A model generated the notes under the pieces. That model saw only the letters and a list, made by a program, of their open reading frames with translations. It was not told where the DNA came from and searched no databases. A stretch of DNA of 57,385 nucleotides from a virus: the IMG/VR virus record IMGVR_UViG_3300021182_000018, positions 1 through 57,385 of that record. One strand, written 5' to 3'. This document shows, piece after piece, positions 48,696 through 57,270 of the stretch. The first letter of the stretch is position 1. Every line of letters begins with the position of its first letter. A program made the position numbers and the translations under genes.

Positions 48696-50390
48696 ATGAA
48701 CATCGGCATAAACCCATTTAGTCACAATTTCTTAAAAGCTAGAAACAAGTTTGACCAAGATACAGATGATGCTATTGTAAGAAATTCTCAAGGTGTTTCT
48801 CAAGAAGAGTCTATGCTTATAGATGCTTCTCAAAATCTTTATGGGTCTTATTCATCTAGTCCTAATGCGATGTTTACTTCTAATCAAGCTGCCTTCAAAT
48901 CAATTTTCGCATCAAAGGCTCAAAAAATCGCTACTTATAGAGACATGTCTTTTTTCCCAGAAATTTCTAACGCTCTAGATACCATTTGTGACGAAGCCAT
49001 TACTCCAGACGAACATGGTAAATATGTAAAACTAATAATCAAAAAAGATTTACCTACAAGAGATGAAAAACATATTAGAAAAGTTTTTGATTATATTGTA
49101 GATGAAGTGATAAAATTTGACCAGCGTGGATGGAATCTTTTCCGAATGTGGTTAATAGATTCTGAATTGTTTTTAGAAAAAGTTATGAATGACCAAGGCA
49201 CAAGAATTATAGGAATGAAAGTTCTTCCCGCCGTAAATACATATCCAATTTATAACGGAACAACTATAGAAAAATACGTTCAGTCTACAAAAAGATTTGC
49301 TTTGTCTACTCTTTATTCTCAAAATCAAGATACTGCATTTGAAACCAATCAAATTTGCTATGTCCATTGGAATAATTATTCTCAATCTCGTTTAGACGTA
49401 AGAGGATACTTAGAAGGAACTATCAGAACTTGGAATCAATATAAAAATCTTCAAGACTCTTTGGTTATTTACCGACTAGTAAGAGCACCTGAAAGAAGAC
49501 TTTGGAACGTAGAAGCTGGAAGACTACCTCCTGGAAAGGCTGAAGAATATTTGAAAGGTTTGATTGCAAGATATAGAAAAAACTATACTTACAATTCTGA
49601 ATCCGGCACTGTTGACTCTACAAAAATGTTTCAGGCTCTTACTGATGATTACTGGTTTATTAAAAGAGAAGGGCAAGGAACAGACGTAACTACTTTGCAA
49701 TCAGGAATGAATCTTGGTGAGATAGAAGATGTAAATATGTTCTTAACCGCTTTATATACATCTCTAAAAATTCCTAAAAATCGCTGGGCGGATAATCTTA
49801 ATTCAGTAGTTTCTAATACTGCTCCAGGAGAAATCACTAGAGAAGAATTAAAGTTCGAAAAAATGATTAGAAGATTTAGAGGAATGTTTAAGAAAATTTT
49901 CATAGATTTTCTCTGCACACAATTGGTTCTTTCTAATCAAGTAGATTCAAAATTTACTAGAGAACATTGTTTTGATATAGAATTCTGTAATGATAATGCC
50001 TTCGCTGAACAAAAGAAACTTCTAAACTTAAAATCTCGCTTGGAAGTAATTAACATGGCATCTTCTCTAATTGCTAGTAAAGATAATCCAAACGGTCTCT
50101 TCCCGGTTAAATATGTTATGACAGAAATTTGGGGAGATAATGAAGAAGAATATCAAGAAAAGAGAAATCAAATTGCTGAAGAACTTTCCGAAAATGCAGA
50201 AAAAGAGGAAGATAAAGAACCAGAAGATAATGCCGAAGAAGAAGAACCTACACCAGACCAAGAAATGAATCAGCAAAACCAAGAATCTAATGCTGAAGAA
50301 ACTGGTGCGGAAAAAGAACAAACACCTGAAGGATCTAAAGAACAACCTCCTCCAGAAGAAGCAGAAACAGGCGCAATACAACTTCCTTAA
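48696..50390 (+). CDS. 20: Portal protein, T4 gp20-like
   Basis: 564 aa (T4 gp20 is 524). Dodecameric DNA gate and nucleator of head assembly. Seen: KIATYRDMSFFPEISNALDT, CDEAITPDEHG, FRMWLIDSELFLEKV, RLVRAPERRLWNVEAGRLPP (strongly conserved in T4-type portals), KKNYTYNSESG-type segment and SVVSNTAPGEITREELKF. The C-terminal tail (from about residue 500) is extremely acidic, Glu/Gln-rich. AAGGA ribosome-binding site. Confidence 0.95.
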   Translation: MNIGINPFSHNFLKARNKFDQDTDDAIVRNSQGVSQEESMLIDASQNLYGSYSSSPNAMFTSNQAAFKSIFASKAQKIATYRDMSFFPEISNALDTICDEAITPDEHGKYVKLIIKKDLPTRDEKHIRKVFDYIVDEVIKFDQRGWNLFRMWLIDSELFLEKVMNDQGTRIIGMKVLPAVNTYPIYNGTTIEKYVQSTKRFALSTLYSQNQDTAFETNQICYVHWNNYSQSRLDVRGYLEGTIRTWNQYKNLQDSLVIYRLVRAPERRLWNVEAGRLPPGKAEEYLKGLIARYRKNYTYNSESGTVDSTKMFQALTDDYWFIKREGQGTDVTTLQSGMNLGEIEDVNMFLTALYTSLKIPKNRWADNLNSVVSNTAPGEITREELKFEKMIRRFRGMFKKIFIDFLCTQLVLSNQVDSKFTREHCFDIEFCNDNAFAEQKKLLNLKSRLEVINMASSLIASKDNPNGLFPVKYVMTEIWGDNEEEYQEKRNQIAEELSENAEKEEDKEPEDNAEEEEPTPDQEMNQQNQESNAEETGAEKEQTPEGSKEQPPPEEAETGAIQLP

Positions 50391-50430
50391 ATTTGGTATA
50401 AAGTTTTCGTAAAATTTTTCAGAAAGTTTT

Positions 50431-50438
50431 TATAAATA
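50431..50438 (+). promoter_or_regulatory. Late promoter TATAAATA (exact T4 consensus)
   Basis: Followed by AAAAGAGGA ribosome-binding site and ATG at 50461. Only exact consensus octamer noted in the window. Confidence 0.8.
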
Positions 50439-50460
50439 ATTCTAAAAGAGGACCCTAAAA

Positions 50461-51297
50461 ATGGATTTTAAAGACCTTGCTAATAAGATTTTAAACGAAG
50501 GAGCCGAAACTCCTAAAGCAAAAGATGTAGATTCTGTAGAAAGTATTCTAGAATCACTTGACCAAAAAATGAACGAGGAAGCTTCTTCAACATCTGACGA
50601 AACTTCTGACGAAAAAGAATTTAAGAAAGATGCTAAGAAAGCTGCCGCATATGTTAAGTCAGATCCTAATGAGCTTGTAGTAGATATGGGCAAGGGAATG
50701 AAAGCTCCTAAAAACGTAAATGTTTCTCCAAAGTTTTTAGGAAAGCTGAATTATATGCCTAATCCTTTGGAACATACTCCTGGAACTACTTTCAAACACG
50801 TTAATGAAGGTGTTGTTTATATTAGAACCGAAGGCGAGAATCTTTGGGAATCTCTAGTATCTGATGGAAAGCCCGGAAAGAATGCTTATCCTTCAGGTGG
50901 TGGTGGACTTGGGTTGAGAGATGTTAATAAGGCTATCTCTGATTCTACTGGTGGTGTTTCCGTATACGTTTCCGGAGCTACTTCAGGAACTTTGTTTACT
51001 AATAATCTTATCGTTAACAACATCATTTATCAAACTACTATCACATCATCCTCCGTTCAGTTGGATCCTTCATATGATAATCAGGTTGTTATAAATGCTT
51101 CAGCGGTAACAATTAAACTTCCTAATCCCCCTATTACTGGTCTTGAATATACATTTTTCAATAGAAACTTTGCATATACTCTTTCCGCCGCACAGTCAAT
51201 CTATTATAATGGAACAGTTGCCAATACTCAGTCTATAGTTTCTGGAACAAATATACTATTTTGCGCATATGATGGTTTGGTCTGGGCTGCAAAATAA
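50461..51297 (+). CDS. Head protein with targeting leader and fibre-like C-terminal domain (278 aa)
   Basis: Leader MDFKDLANKILNE then G (L-N-E at 11-13) fits a prohead protease site, followed by an acidic scaffold-like stretch to about residue 65. A middle region (PNPLEHTPGTTFKHVNEGVV) and a glycine hinge SGGGGLGL lead into a beta-rich C-terminal domain (VINASAVTIKLPNPP, ending AYDGLVWAAK) that looks like the tip of phage fibre proteins. Position between 20 and the 67-like gene suggests a head component. I do not know a named homologue. Confidence 0.55.
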   Translation: MDFKDLANKILNEGAETPKAKDVDSVESILESLDQKMNEEASSTSDETSDEKEFKKDAKKAAAYVKSDPNELVVDMGKGMKAPKNVNVSPKFLGKLNYMPNPLEHTPGTTFKHVNEGVVYIRTEGENLWESLVSDGKPGKNAYPSGGGGLGLRDVNKAISDSTGGVSVYVSGATSGTLFTNNLIVNNIIYQTTITSSSVQLDPSYDNQVVINASAVTIKLPNPPITGLEYTFFNRNFAYTLSAAQSIYYNGTVANTQSIVSGTNILFCAYDGLVWAAK

Positions 51298-51338
51298 TAG
51301 ATTAGAAAGTCTTTAATAAAACTTTTTAAAAAATCTCT

Positions 51339-51375
51339 AAACCCTCTATCATAAATACTTTGAAAGAGGGTTTTT
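51339..51375 (+). promoter_or_regulatory. Promoter-in-hairpin switch (terminator-like) before the 53-aa core gene
   Basis: AAACCCTCT (51339-51347) pairs perfectly with AGAGGGTTT (51365-51373), followed by T residues, so it can terminate or attenuate upstream transcripts. The late promoter CATAAATA (51350-51357) is in the loop and the ribosome-binding site GAGGG is in the 3' arm. Late transcripts starting near 51363 would lack the 5' arm. Confidence 0.8.
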
Positions 51376-51379
51376 AAAT

Positions 51380-51541
51380 ATGTCTAAGAAAATTATCGAA
51401 ATGGTTAACGAAGGTGATTATGTCTCATTAAAGCCAGTTCTTGAAGAAATGGTTGCTAAAAAAATTGTAGAAAAGATTGGTAAGAAGAAAGAAGAATTTA
51501 TCGCAGACCTTAAAGAAAAACGGGCCGGAAAGAAAGGATAA
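51380..51541 (+). CDS. 67: Small prohead core protein, gp67-like (53 aa)
   Basis: Frame MSKKIIEMVNEGDYVSLKPV ... FIADLKEKRAGKKG. T4 gp67 occupies the same place between 20 and 21 and has a comparable N-terminal helix (I-x-x-N-D-L...A-x-x-L-F-x-E-x-M-A). The acidic tail of T4 gp67 is missing here and replaced by a basic end. Assigned mainly on position and helical pattern. Ribosome-binding site GAGGG is in the switch hairpin. Confidence 0.6.
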   Translation: MSKKIIEMVNEGDYVSLKPVLEEMVAKKIVEKIGKKKEEFIADLKEKRAGKKG

Positions 51542-51603
51542 TTTTTAATCGGGATTTTTAGAGAAAGTTTTAGAGAAAGTTTTCGGAAAACTTTGGGGGA
51601 ATT

Positions 51604-52266
51604 ATGGCGGAAGAAAGATTAAAATTACTGACTGAGTTCGTGAATTCTTCGGATTTGGATTATCTGGTTGAAGAGAAAAATGATGGTTCTAAAGATAAAA
51701 CTTATAGAATTAAGGGGCCATTTATAATGTGTGAACAAAAAAATCAAAATCAAAGAATTTATAGAAAGAGAGTAGTTGCCCCAGAAGTTGAAAGGTATAC
51801 TAATACACATATAAAAATGAGAAAATCTATAGGAAATCTTTCACATCCTGAATCGCCCGTATTAAAATTTGAGGACAGTTGTATATTAACAGAGAGTTTA
51901 ACAGAAGAGGGAGATAATTATATTGGAACTGCTTTGGCTTTAGATACTCCGAATGGGAAAATATTAAAAGCACTTATGAATGACCGTATTTTAATCTCCT
52001 GTAGTACGCGTGGTCTTGGTTCAGTTTTATCAAATGGTGAAGTGAATGACAATTTTAAACTTATTGCTACTGATTGTTGTGTAGATCCTTCAGCAACAAT
52101 CGCAGTAACCGAAAGCTTGGTAGAACAATTTGATTGGATTGTTGATGGTGACTCTTTTAGACAAGTTGCTGTAGAAAATTTTCAGAAAGATCTTTCGAAA
52201 AATGGAACCAGAAATTTAGAAGTTGATTTAAGAAAGTTTATAGAAAATTTTCGAAAAACTTATTAA
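51604..52266 (+). CDS. 21: Prohead protease, T4 gp21-like
   Basis: 220 aa (T4 gp21 is 212). Serine protease that cleaves head proteins after L/I-x-E during maturation. GPFIMCEQKNQNQRIYRKRV is the conserved early strand, GNLSHPES supplies the catalytic His (81) and ISCSTRGLGS the catalytic Ser (134). TESL and other L-x-E sites could allow self-cleavage (ILTES at about 94-98). Followed by a strong terminator. Confidence 0.92.
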   Translation: MAEERLKLLTEFVNSSDLDYLVEEKNDGSKDKTYRIKGPFIMCEQKNQNQRIYRKRVVAPEVERYTNTHIKMRKSIGNLSHPESPVLKFEDSCILTESLTEEGDNYIGTALALDTPNGKILKALMNDRILISCSTRGLGSVLSNGEVNDNFKLIATDCCVDPSATIAVTESLVEQFDWIVDGDSFRQVAVENFQKDLSKNGTRNLEVDLRKFIENFRKTY

Positions 52267-52327
52267 AAAATTATAGTAGACATCCGAAGGGTTAAACTAC
52301 CTATGAATTATTATACTATAATTTTTT
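52265..52327 (+). terminator. Intrinsic terminator after gene 21 (bidirectional look)
   Basis: AAAAAATTATAGTA (52265-52278) pairs perfectly with TACTATAATTTTTT (52314-52327), a 14-bp stem with a 35-nt loop and T run. Separates gene 21 from the GIY-YIG insertion. Confidence 0.75.
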
Positions 52328-52328
52328 A

Positions 52329-52357
52329 TTGACTATTAAGATTAAATATGATAAAAT
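52329..52357 (+). promoter_or_regulatory. Early promoter of the GIY-YIG gene
   Basis: TTGACT (52329-52334), 17-nt spacer containing AGATTAAATATGA, TAAAAT (52352-52357). It is the only early promoter inside the late structural block, so this endonuclease can be made early. Confidence 0.82.
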
Positions 52358-52383
52358 TATTTTAAGAAATAAAGGAGTTCGTC

Positions 52384-53865
52384 ATGGCTAAAAAGAAAAT
52401 ATGTGGAATATATAAATTTACGAATAATATTAACGGAAAATTATATATTGGACAAAGCAATGATGTTTGGAAAAGATATAAATCACATAGTCATTTTAAT
52501 GATGATTGTCCTTTTCATAAAGCTATTAAAAAATATGGATTTGAAAATTTTTCATTTGATATTTTAGAAGAATGTGTTCCTGAAAGATTAGATGAATTGG
52601 AAATAAAATATATAAAGGAATTAGATTCAACCATACAAAATAGAAATGGCTATAATTGTGATGGTGGTGGGCAATTTTTTCAAGATTATGATTCATCTAA
52701 AGAAAAATGGAAGGCGCATGCGAATTCTGATAAAAATCCTTGGAAACAAAAAGATGGTGCCTGGAGATTAGGTGGAAATAATTACAATGCTAGAAAAGTT
52801 GCCGACAATACAGGAAGAATCTGGAGTTGTGTAAAAGAATGTGCAGATGCGTTAGGAATAAAATCGCATTTTCATGACATGCTTGGTGGTTTAAAACCAA
52901 TGAGTAGAACTATAGTTCATTTAGATTTACATTATGAAGATGATATATATTGGGTCCCAAAACCTATAGACGAATTGGAACGATTATCAAAAATAGAATA
53001 TAAAGGAATGAATACGCCAAACAATAAAGAAGTATTTGATAGATATGGAAATAGTTTAGGTTGTATTATAGATGTCGCTAGAAGATATAATATTGTTCCA
53101 TCAACATTTTATAATATGATGAATGGAACTTTAGATTTTCCAAAAGCCTTGGCATTATTAGATTTTCATATATTTTCCGAAAATTATATACCAAAACCAA
53201 TAGATGAAATTGAAAAATATTACAATGAAAAAGAATTAGAGAAATATCATGTTGCTAGTAATGATGGAAGATTTTGGAAATATGTAGAAGATGCTGCAAA
53301 AGAATTAAAAATACAATATAATAACCTATGTTCTATGTTATCTGGAAGAATTAGATTTAGAAAAGATTTGTATTGTTTAGATTTACACTATACAAATAAA
53401 GAACATATAAACAAAAATAAAGAAGAATTAGAAAAAGAATATAATGAAATAGAAAGAATTGTTTATAGAGGAGGAGAATCACCAAGAGCAAGAAAAGTTG
53501 CCGACAATACTGGAAGAATTTGGGGATCGATTGGTGAAGCTGCTAAAGACTTAAAAATGAATACATCAGATTTAACATCTACGTTAACTGGCAAATTAAA
53601 AACAAGAAAAGATTTATATTACTTAGATTTACATTATGCTGATGATATAAATTATATTTCGAAAACTCCTGAGCAAATATTAGAAAAGATTAAACAAGAC
53701 AATCCTAAAAAAATTGTTTATGATAATTCTGGAAGATTTTGGATGTCTGCTAAAGAATGTTCTAGAGAACTTGAAATATCTTCTAGTAATCTTTTAATTT
53801 ATCTTAAAGGAGAACGAAAATTTCCAGACAAAATCAAACACTTAGGTCTTCACTACAAACCCTAA
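52384..53865 (+). CDS. GIY-YIG homing endonuclease with repeated NUMOD-type modules
   Basis: 493 aa. N-terminal nuclease: CGIYKFTNNINGKLYIGQS (GIY...YIG), catalytic R at VWKRYKSH, then the KYGFENFSFDILEEC and ELEIKYIKELD (metal-binding Glu) segments. Residues about 135-493 hold about five repeats of the type RKVADNTGRIW...A-x-x-L...LYYLDLHY, like NUMOD1/DNA-binding modules. Strong AAAGGAG ribosome-binding site. Free-standing insertion between genes 21 and 22. Fewer TTTCGAAA-type words than neighbours, consistent with foreign origin. Confidence 0.88.
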   Translation: MAKKKICGIYKFTNNINGKLYIGQSNDVWKRYKSHSHFNDDCPFHKAIKKYGFENFSFDILEECVPERLDELEIKYIKELDSTIQNRNGYNCDGGGQFFQDYDSSKEKWKAHANSDKNPWKQKDGAWRLGGNNYNARKVADNTGRIWSCVKECADALGIKSHFHDMLGGLKPMSRTIVHLDLHYEDDIYWVPKPIDELERLSKIEYKGMNTPNNKEVFDRYGNSLGCIIDVARRYNIVPSTFYNMMNGTLDFPKALALLDFHIFSENYIPKPIDEIEKYYNEKELEKYHVASNDGRFWKYVEDAAKELKIQYNNLCSMLSGRIRFRKDLYCLDLHYTNKEHINKNKEELEKEYNEIERIVYRGGESPRARKVADNTGRIWGSIGEAAKDLKMNTSDLTSTLTGKLKTRKDLYYLDLHYADDINYISKTPEQILEKIKQDNPKKIVYDNSGRFWMSAKECSRELEISSSNLLIYLKGERKFPDKIKHLGLHYKP

Positions 53866-53938
53866 AAAATTCCAACCACCTATTTATCAAAATTCTCTAA
53901 AAACTTTTCCGAAGCTTTCCAAAAAAATTCTTTCAAAT

Positions 53939-53964
53939 TTCCTAAATAATTTAAACAAGAGGAA
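53939..53964 (+). promoter_or_regulatory. Late promoter of gene 22, weak hairpin
   Basis: Late-promoter-like CCTAAATA (53941-53948). TTCCT (53939-53943) can pair with AGGAA (53960-53964), part of the ribosome-binding site; a 5-bp version of the switch seen at 51339-51375. Confidence 0.4.
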
Positions 53965-53972
53965 CATATAAA

Positions 53973-54950
53973 ATGGCTAACAAAATCCTAGAAAAATTTA
54001 AAGACGGACTTTCTCCAGAATCATACGCAGAACTTGAAGAATCCGTAACTACACTAATTGAAGATAAAGCAAAGATAAGGGCCGAAATTCTTATTGAAGA
54101 GGAAAAGGCTCGTCTAGAAGAACTTGCCGAAAGCTTTTGCGAACAGGAAGTCAAAACTCGTCTAGAACTTGCCGAAAAGACTTTGAAAGAATCTTACGAA
54201 ACTAAGACTAACGAATTTAAGGAAACTGCTGTAGAAAAGCTTCAGGCTCTAGCTGATAAGTATGTGGCAGAACAATTGACAGAAGCCGTTGCAAAAGAAA
54301 CCGAAAAGCTAGAAGAAAAGTATGCAGAGAAATTCGAAAAGCTAGAGGAATCTGTTTTAGACAATCTTGATAAATGGCTAGACATGGAAATCACCAACAA
54401 AATTTCAGATGAAGTCCTAAAGGAACACGCAATTCATCAGGCTTACGCTCCTATTGTAGATGGTATTTTCAAGCTTTTCGAAACATCTCTCGTAGGGCTT
54501 GATACAGATGGAGAGAAGACTATTAAAGAATCTGAAGAGAAGACTACCGAACTGACTAAGAAACTAAACGAATCCTATCAGGCTACTATCAATCTCCAGA
54601 AGAAGAATGACGAACTAAAGACTGGTCTCCTAATTGCTTCTAAGATTGACGGACTTTCTAACAAACAGAAGAGTCGCGTAATCACTATGTTCGAAGGAAA
54701 GTCTTTTGATGAAGTTGCTTCTAAGATTGATACTTTCGTTCAAGTATTAGAAGAAGCTGAATCACCTTTTGGAGAAGAGAATGAAAAGCCTTCTAAGTCT
54801 TCTAAGAAATCATCTAAGAAAGAAGAAATAAACGAAGATATTTTTGCCGAAGATACTTTAGATACCCTGGAAGAAGATAAGAAAGAAGAGAAAGATGAAC
54901 GTAGCCAAGATGAAATTAGATTGGGTCGCGTTGCAGATCTTTTGAAGTAA
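53973..54950 (+). CDS. 22: Prohead scaffold protein, T4 gp22-like
   Basis: 325 aa (T4 gp22 is 269). Major core protein that shapes the prohead and is degraded by gp21. Almost entirely charged alpha-helix with heptad-like coiled coils (KARLEELAESF, then EKLEEKYAEKFEKLEESVL), a short conserved stretch LLIASKIDGLSNKQKSRVI near residue 215, and an acidic tail. Many L-x-E sites (LEES, LEEL) for the protease. Late promoter upstream, terminator downstream. Confidence 0.9.
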   Translation: MANKILEKFKDGLSPESYAELEESVTTLIEDKAKIRAEILIEEEKARLEELAESFCEQEVKTRLELAEKTLKESYETKTNEFKETAVEKLQALADKYVAEQLTEAVAKETEKLEEKYAEKFEKLEESVLDNLDKWLDMEITNKISDEVLKEHAIHQAYAPIVDGIFKLFETSLVGLDTDGEKTIKESEEKTTELTKKLNESYQATINLQKKNDELKTGLLIASKIDGLSNKQKSRVITMFEGKSFDEVASKIDTFVQVLEEAESPFGEENEKPSKSSKKSSKKEEINEDIFAEDTLDTLEEDKKEEKDERSQDEIRLGRVADLLK

Positions 54951-55000
54951 GTTTTTGATTGTTTTCTGATTGTTTTTGAGAAAGTGTTCGGGAAATTTTT

Positions 55001-55034
55001 AAGAGTTCTGATTTAATTATCAGGACTCTTTTTT
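55001..55034 (+). terminator. Intrinsic terminator between genes 22 and 23
   Basis: AAGAGTTCTGAT (55001-55012) pairs with ATCAGGACTCTT (55019-55030), 12 bp with one G-U, 6-nt loop and a T run. Gives gene 23 an independent transcript. Confidence 0.9.
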
Positions 55035-55127
55035 AATTGTTTTCGGAAATACTTTGTGAGGATTTTTCGGAAAATCTTTTAAAGTAGTTTTTCGAAAACC
55101 TTTGAGAAAATTTTTTTAATACTTTCT

Positions 55128-55135
55128 AATAAATA
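55128..55135 (+). promoter_or_regulatory. Late promoter AATAAATA of gene 23
   Basis: Followed by AAAGGAG ribosome-binding site and ATG at 55166. Confidence 0.7.
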
Positions 55136-55165
55136 TTTTTAATAACTCTAAAGGAGAAATTAAAA

Positions 55166-56458
55166 ATGAGTAAACTAAGTAGAGATCAGATTTTAGAAAA
55201 GTGGATGCGTATGCCCGGAAAGCTCTCCGTTGCCTCCATCCCCAATCCAGAGCTTCGCGCTAATCTTGCCGTTCTAATGGAAAACCAAGTTTCTCAGGAA
55301 TCTTTTAGCCTTACCGAAAGCGTAACTGGCGAAACTACCACTGGTAACTACGGTTCAAATAACGGCGCCGGTGCTCAGTTCCAACCTATCGCCCTTGCCC
55401 TCGTTCGCAGAGCTTACTACGAACATTTCGCTCACCGCGTAGTTGGTCTTCAGGCTATGAATGGACCTGTCGGACTTGCTTATGCTCTTCGTCGTGCATA
55501 TGTTCAGGCCGGTGTTCCTGGTGCTGGAACAACTGGTGGAAACGATCTTTACGAAGCCGGTTTCCGTGCTCTTAACGAATTCTCTGGATATTCAGGTTCA
55601 CAGGCTGGATCTGCTCTTACCACTGCTACTTCTGCCATCTATACCCTCTCCGGAGCGTCTGCTGGTCAGTTCGGTACTGGTATTGCTACCTCCGCCGCTG
55701 AAGCTTGGGGAATTGGAAATGGAATGCCTCAGCTTACTCTATATCTTGACAAGGTTGCTATTCAGGCAAACGTTCGTATGCTTGGAGCCAGCTTCTCACT
55801 CGTAGCCGCTCAGGATCTAAAGGCGATGCACAATCTAGATATGGAACGTGAGATGCTTGACATCCTATCCATTGAAGTGCCTGCCGAACGTGACCGCGAA
55901 ATTATCGGTCGTATGATTCAAGCCGCCGTAAACGTTTCTAATGGTGGAGCAGTCCCCGTTACATTCGATGCTTTCAATAGCGACGGTCGTTGGTCTCAGG
56001 AAAAGTTCTCTAATCTAGTTAACGTAATCACTAAGGCTTCTAATGACATTGCAACTGCTACTTTCCGTGGAGCCGGTAACTTCGTTATCGTCAGCCCTCG
56101 CGTAGCTACTGCTCTACAGTCTGCCGGGCCTCAGTTCACCGCCAACACTGCCGAAGTAAATGCAACTACCACCGTTACTGAAGTAGGTAAGATCAATGGA
56201 ACTATCACCGTTTATCGTGACGCTCTCGCTCCTCTAGACTATGCTCTTGTTGGTTATAAGGGTCCTAGCATTAATGATGCCGGTATCATTCTTTCCGACT
56301 TTATCACTGGTCTGTTTAACTCTGCTGTTCGCCCAGATGACTTCGGGAGAAATATTGGAGTTATGTCGCGCTATGCTATCACAGATTCCCTTTTGGGTTC
56401 TGGTCGTTACTATCGTGCTATCCAGGTAGTAAATCTAGACAAGGTTATTGGTTCATAA
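55166..56458 (+). CDS. 23: Major capsid protein, T4 gp23-like
   Basis: 430 aa (T4 gp23 is 521). HK97-fold shell protein. Seen: N-terminal delta-like segment to residue 51, where SFSLTE then S is the likely gp21 cleavage site; NGAGAQFQPIALALVRRAYYEHFAH and GLQAMNGPVGLAYALR (strongly conserved in gp23); PQLTLYLDKVAIQANVRMLGA, ending near the conserved HNLDMEREMLDILS. Codon use differs clearly from neighbours, with more C- and G-ending codons (CGC, GCC), as expected for a very highly expressed gene. Much shorter insertion domain than T4. Confidence 0.95.
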   Translation: MSKLSRDQILEKWMRMPGKLSVASIPNPELRANLAVLMENQVSQESFSLTESVTGETTTGNYGSNNGAGAQFQPIALALVRRAYYEHFAHRVVGLQAMNGPVGLAYALRRAYVQAGVPGAGTTGGNDLYEAGFRALNEFSGYSGSQAGSALTTATSAIYTLSGASAGQFGTGIATSAAEAWGIGNGMPQLTLYLDKVAIQANVRMLGASFSLVAAQDLKAMHNLDMEREMLDILSIEVPAERDREIIGRMIQAAVNVSNGGAVPVTFDAFNSDGRWSQEKFSNLVNVITKASNDIATATFRGAGNFVIVSPRVATALQSAGPQFTANTAEVNATTTVTEVGKINGTITVYRDALAPLDYALVGYKGPSINDAGIILSDFITGLFNSAVRPDDFGRNIGVMSRYAITDSLLGSGRYYRAIQVVNLDKVIGS

Positions 56459-56484
56459 TAAAAATCAATAGTCGCTAAATTTTT

Positions 56485-56515
56485 AAGAGAGATTCTGCAA
56501 AGGGTCTCTCTTTTT
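56485..56515 (+). terminator. Intrinsic terminator after gene 23
   Basis: AAGAGAGATTC (56485-56495) pairs with GGGTCTCTCTT (56502-56512), 11 bp with two G-U pairs, followed by TTTTT. Confidence 0.88.
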
Positions 56516-56571
56516 ATTTGTAAAAATATTGTAAAACTTTGTAACATCTTCGTGATTTAGGGGCGAACATG

Positions 56572-56579
56572 CATAAATA
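56572..56579 (+). promoter_or_regulatory. Late promoter CATAAATA
   Basis: Precedes the HNH gene at 56608 with GGAGA ribosome-binding site at 56596-56600. Confidence 0.6.
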
Positions 56580-56607
56580 AAAGAAAGCTAAACATGGAGA
56601 ATTGAAA

Positions 56608-57270
56608 ATGAATTACATGAGAATTTATAACAAAATTATTAAAAATGCTCAGACAAAATATCGAGTAAAAAGGCAAAGGAGAATATTTGAGAAACATCAT
56701 ATTATTCCTAAATGTCAAGGAGGAACTAATAACCAAAACAATTTAGTTTTATTAACAGCTAGAGAACATTATCTCTGTCATAAACTTTTGCAAATGGCTA
56801 ATCCGCATAATAGAGAACTTGCTTTTGCTTATCAATGTATGATTACTAGAAAGACAGGGGAACGAAAAGTTGCAACTGCTAAAGAATATGAATATTGTAG
56901 AATAAAAATTGCAAAGTTGAACGAAGAATATTTTAAACATAATCCTGGAAATAGAAAAGGTTCTCACCAATCTCAGGAAGCAATAGAACAACAAAAAGCA
57001 AAACTAAAAATATATTACGAAAACCTTTCTCCAGAGGATAGACAATTATGGGTAGATAAGTTTTCTGGAGAAAATAGTCCAACATACGGAATCCCTAGAA
57101 CGGAAGAGGTCAAAGAAAAAATTTCAGATGCAACTTCGTCGGAAATTATATACGCTGGAGAAAAATATTCTTCAGTAAAAGTTGCAGCAAGAAAATTAAA
57201 TATGAACGAAAAGGCTATTAGAAGCAAAATTATTAGAGAAGAAGAAAAAGGAAATCCAGATTACAAATAG
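56608..57270 (+). CDS. HNH homing endonuclease, second copy
   Basis: 220 aa from the ATG at 56608, which has GGAGA 7 nt upstream; a TTG at 56602 is less likely. HNH core FEKHHIIPKCQGGTNNQNNL then LLTAREHYLCHKLL closely matches the 33735-34208 protein. A long middle helix region, a GIPRTEEVKEKISDA NUMOD3-like motif and the C-terminal EKYSSVKVAARKLNMNEKAI helix-turn-helix give DNA specificity. Free-standing insertion after gene 23. Confidence 0.88.
   Translation: MNYMRIYNKIIKNAQTKYRVKRQRRIFEKHHIIPKCQGGTNNQNNLVLLTAREHYLCHKLLQMANPHNRELAFAYQCMITRKTGERKVATAKEYEYCRIKIAKLNEEYFKHNPGNRKGSHQSQEAIEQQKAKLKIYYENLSPEDRQLWVDKFSGENSPTYGIPRTEEVKEKISDATSSEIIYAGEKYSSVKVAARKLNMNEKAIRSKIIREEEKGNPDYK

Noticed and set aside
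50067-50381. Phe/Cys-rich minus-strand frame opposite the portal C terminus
   Set aside because: It is only the antisense of the acidic GAA-rich portal tail.
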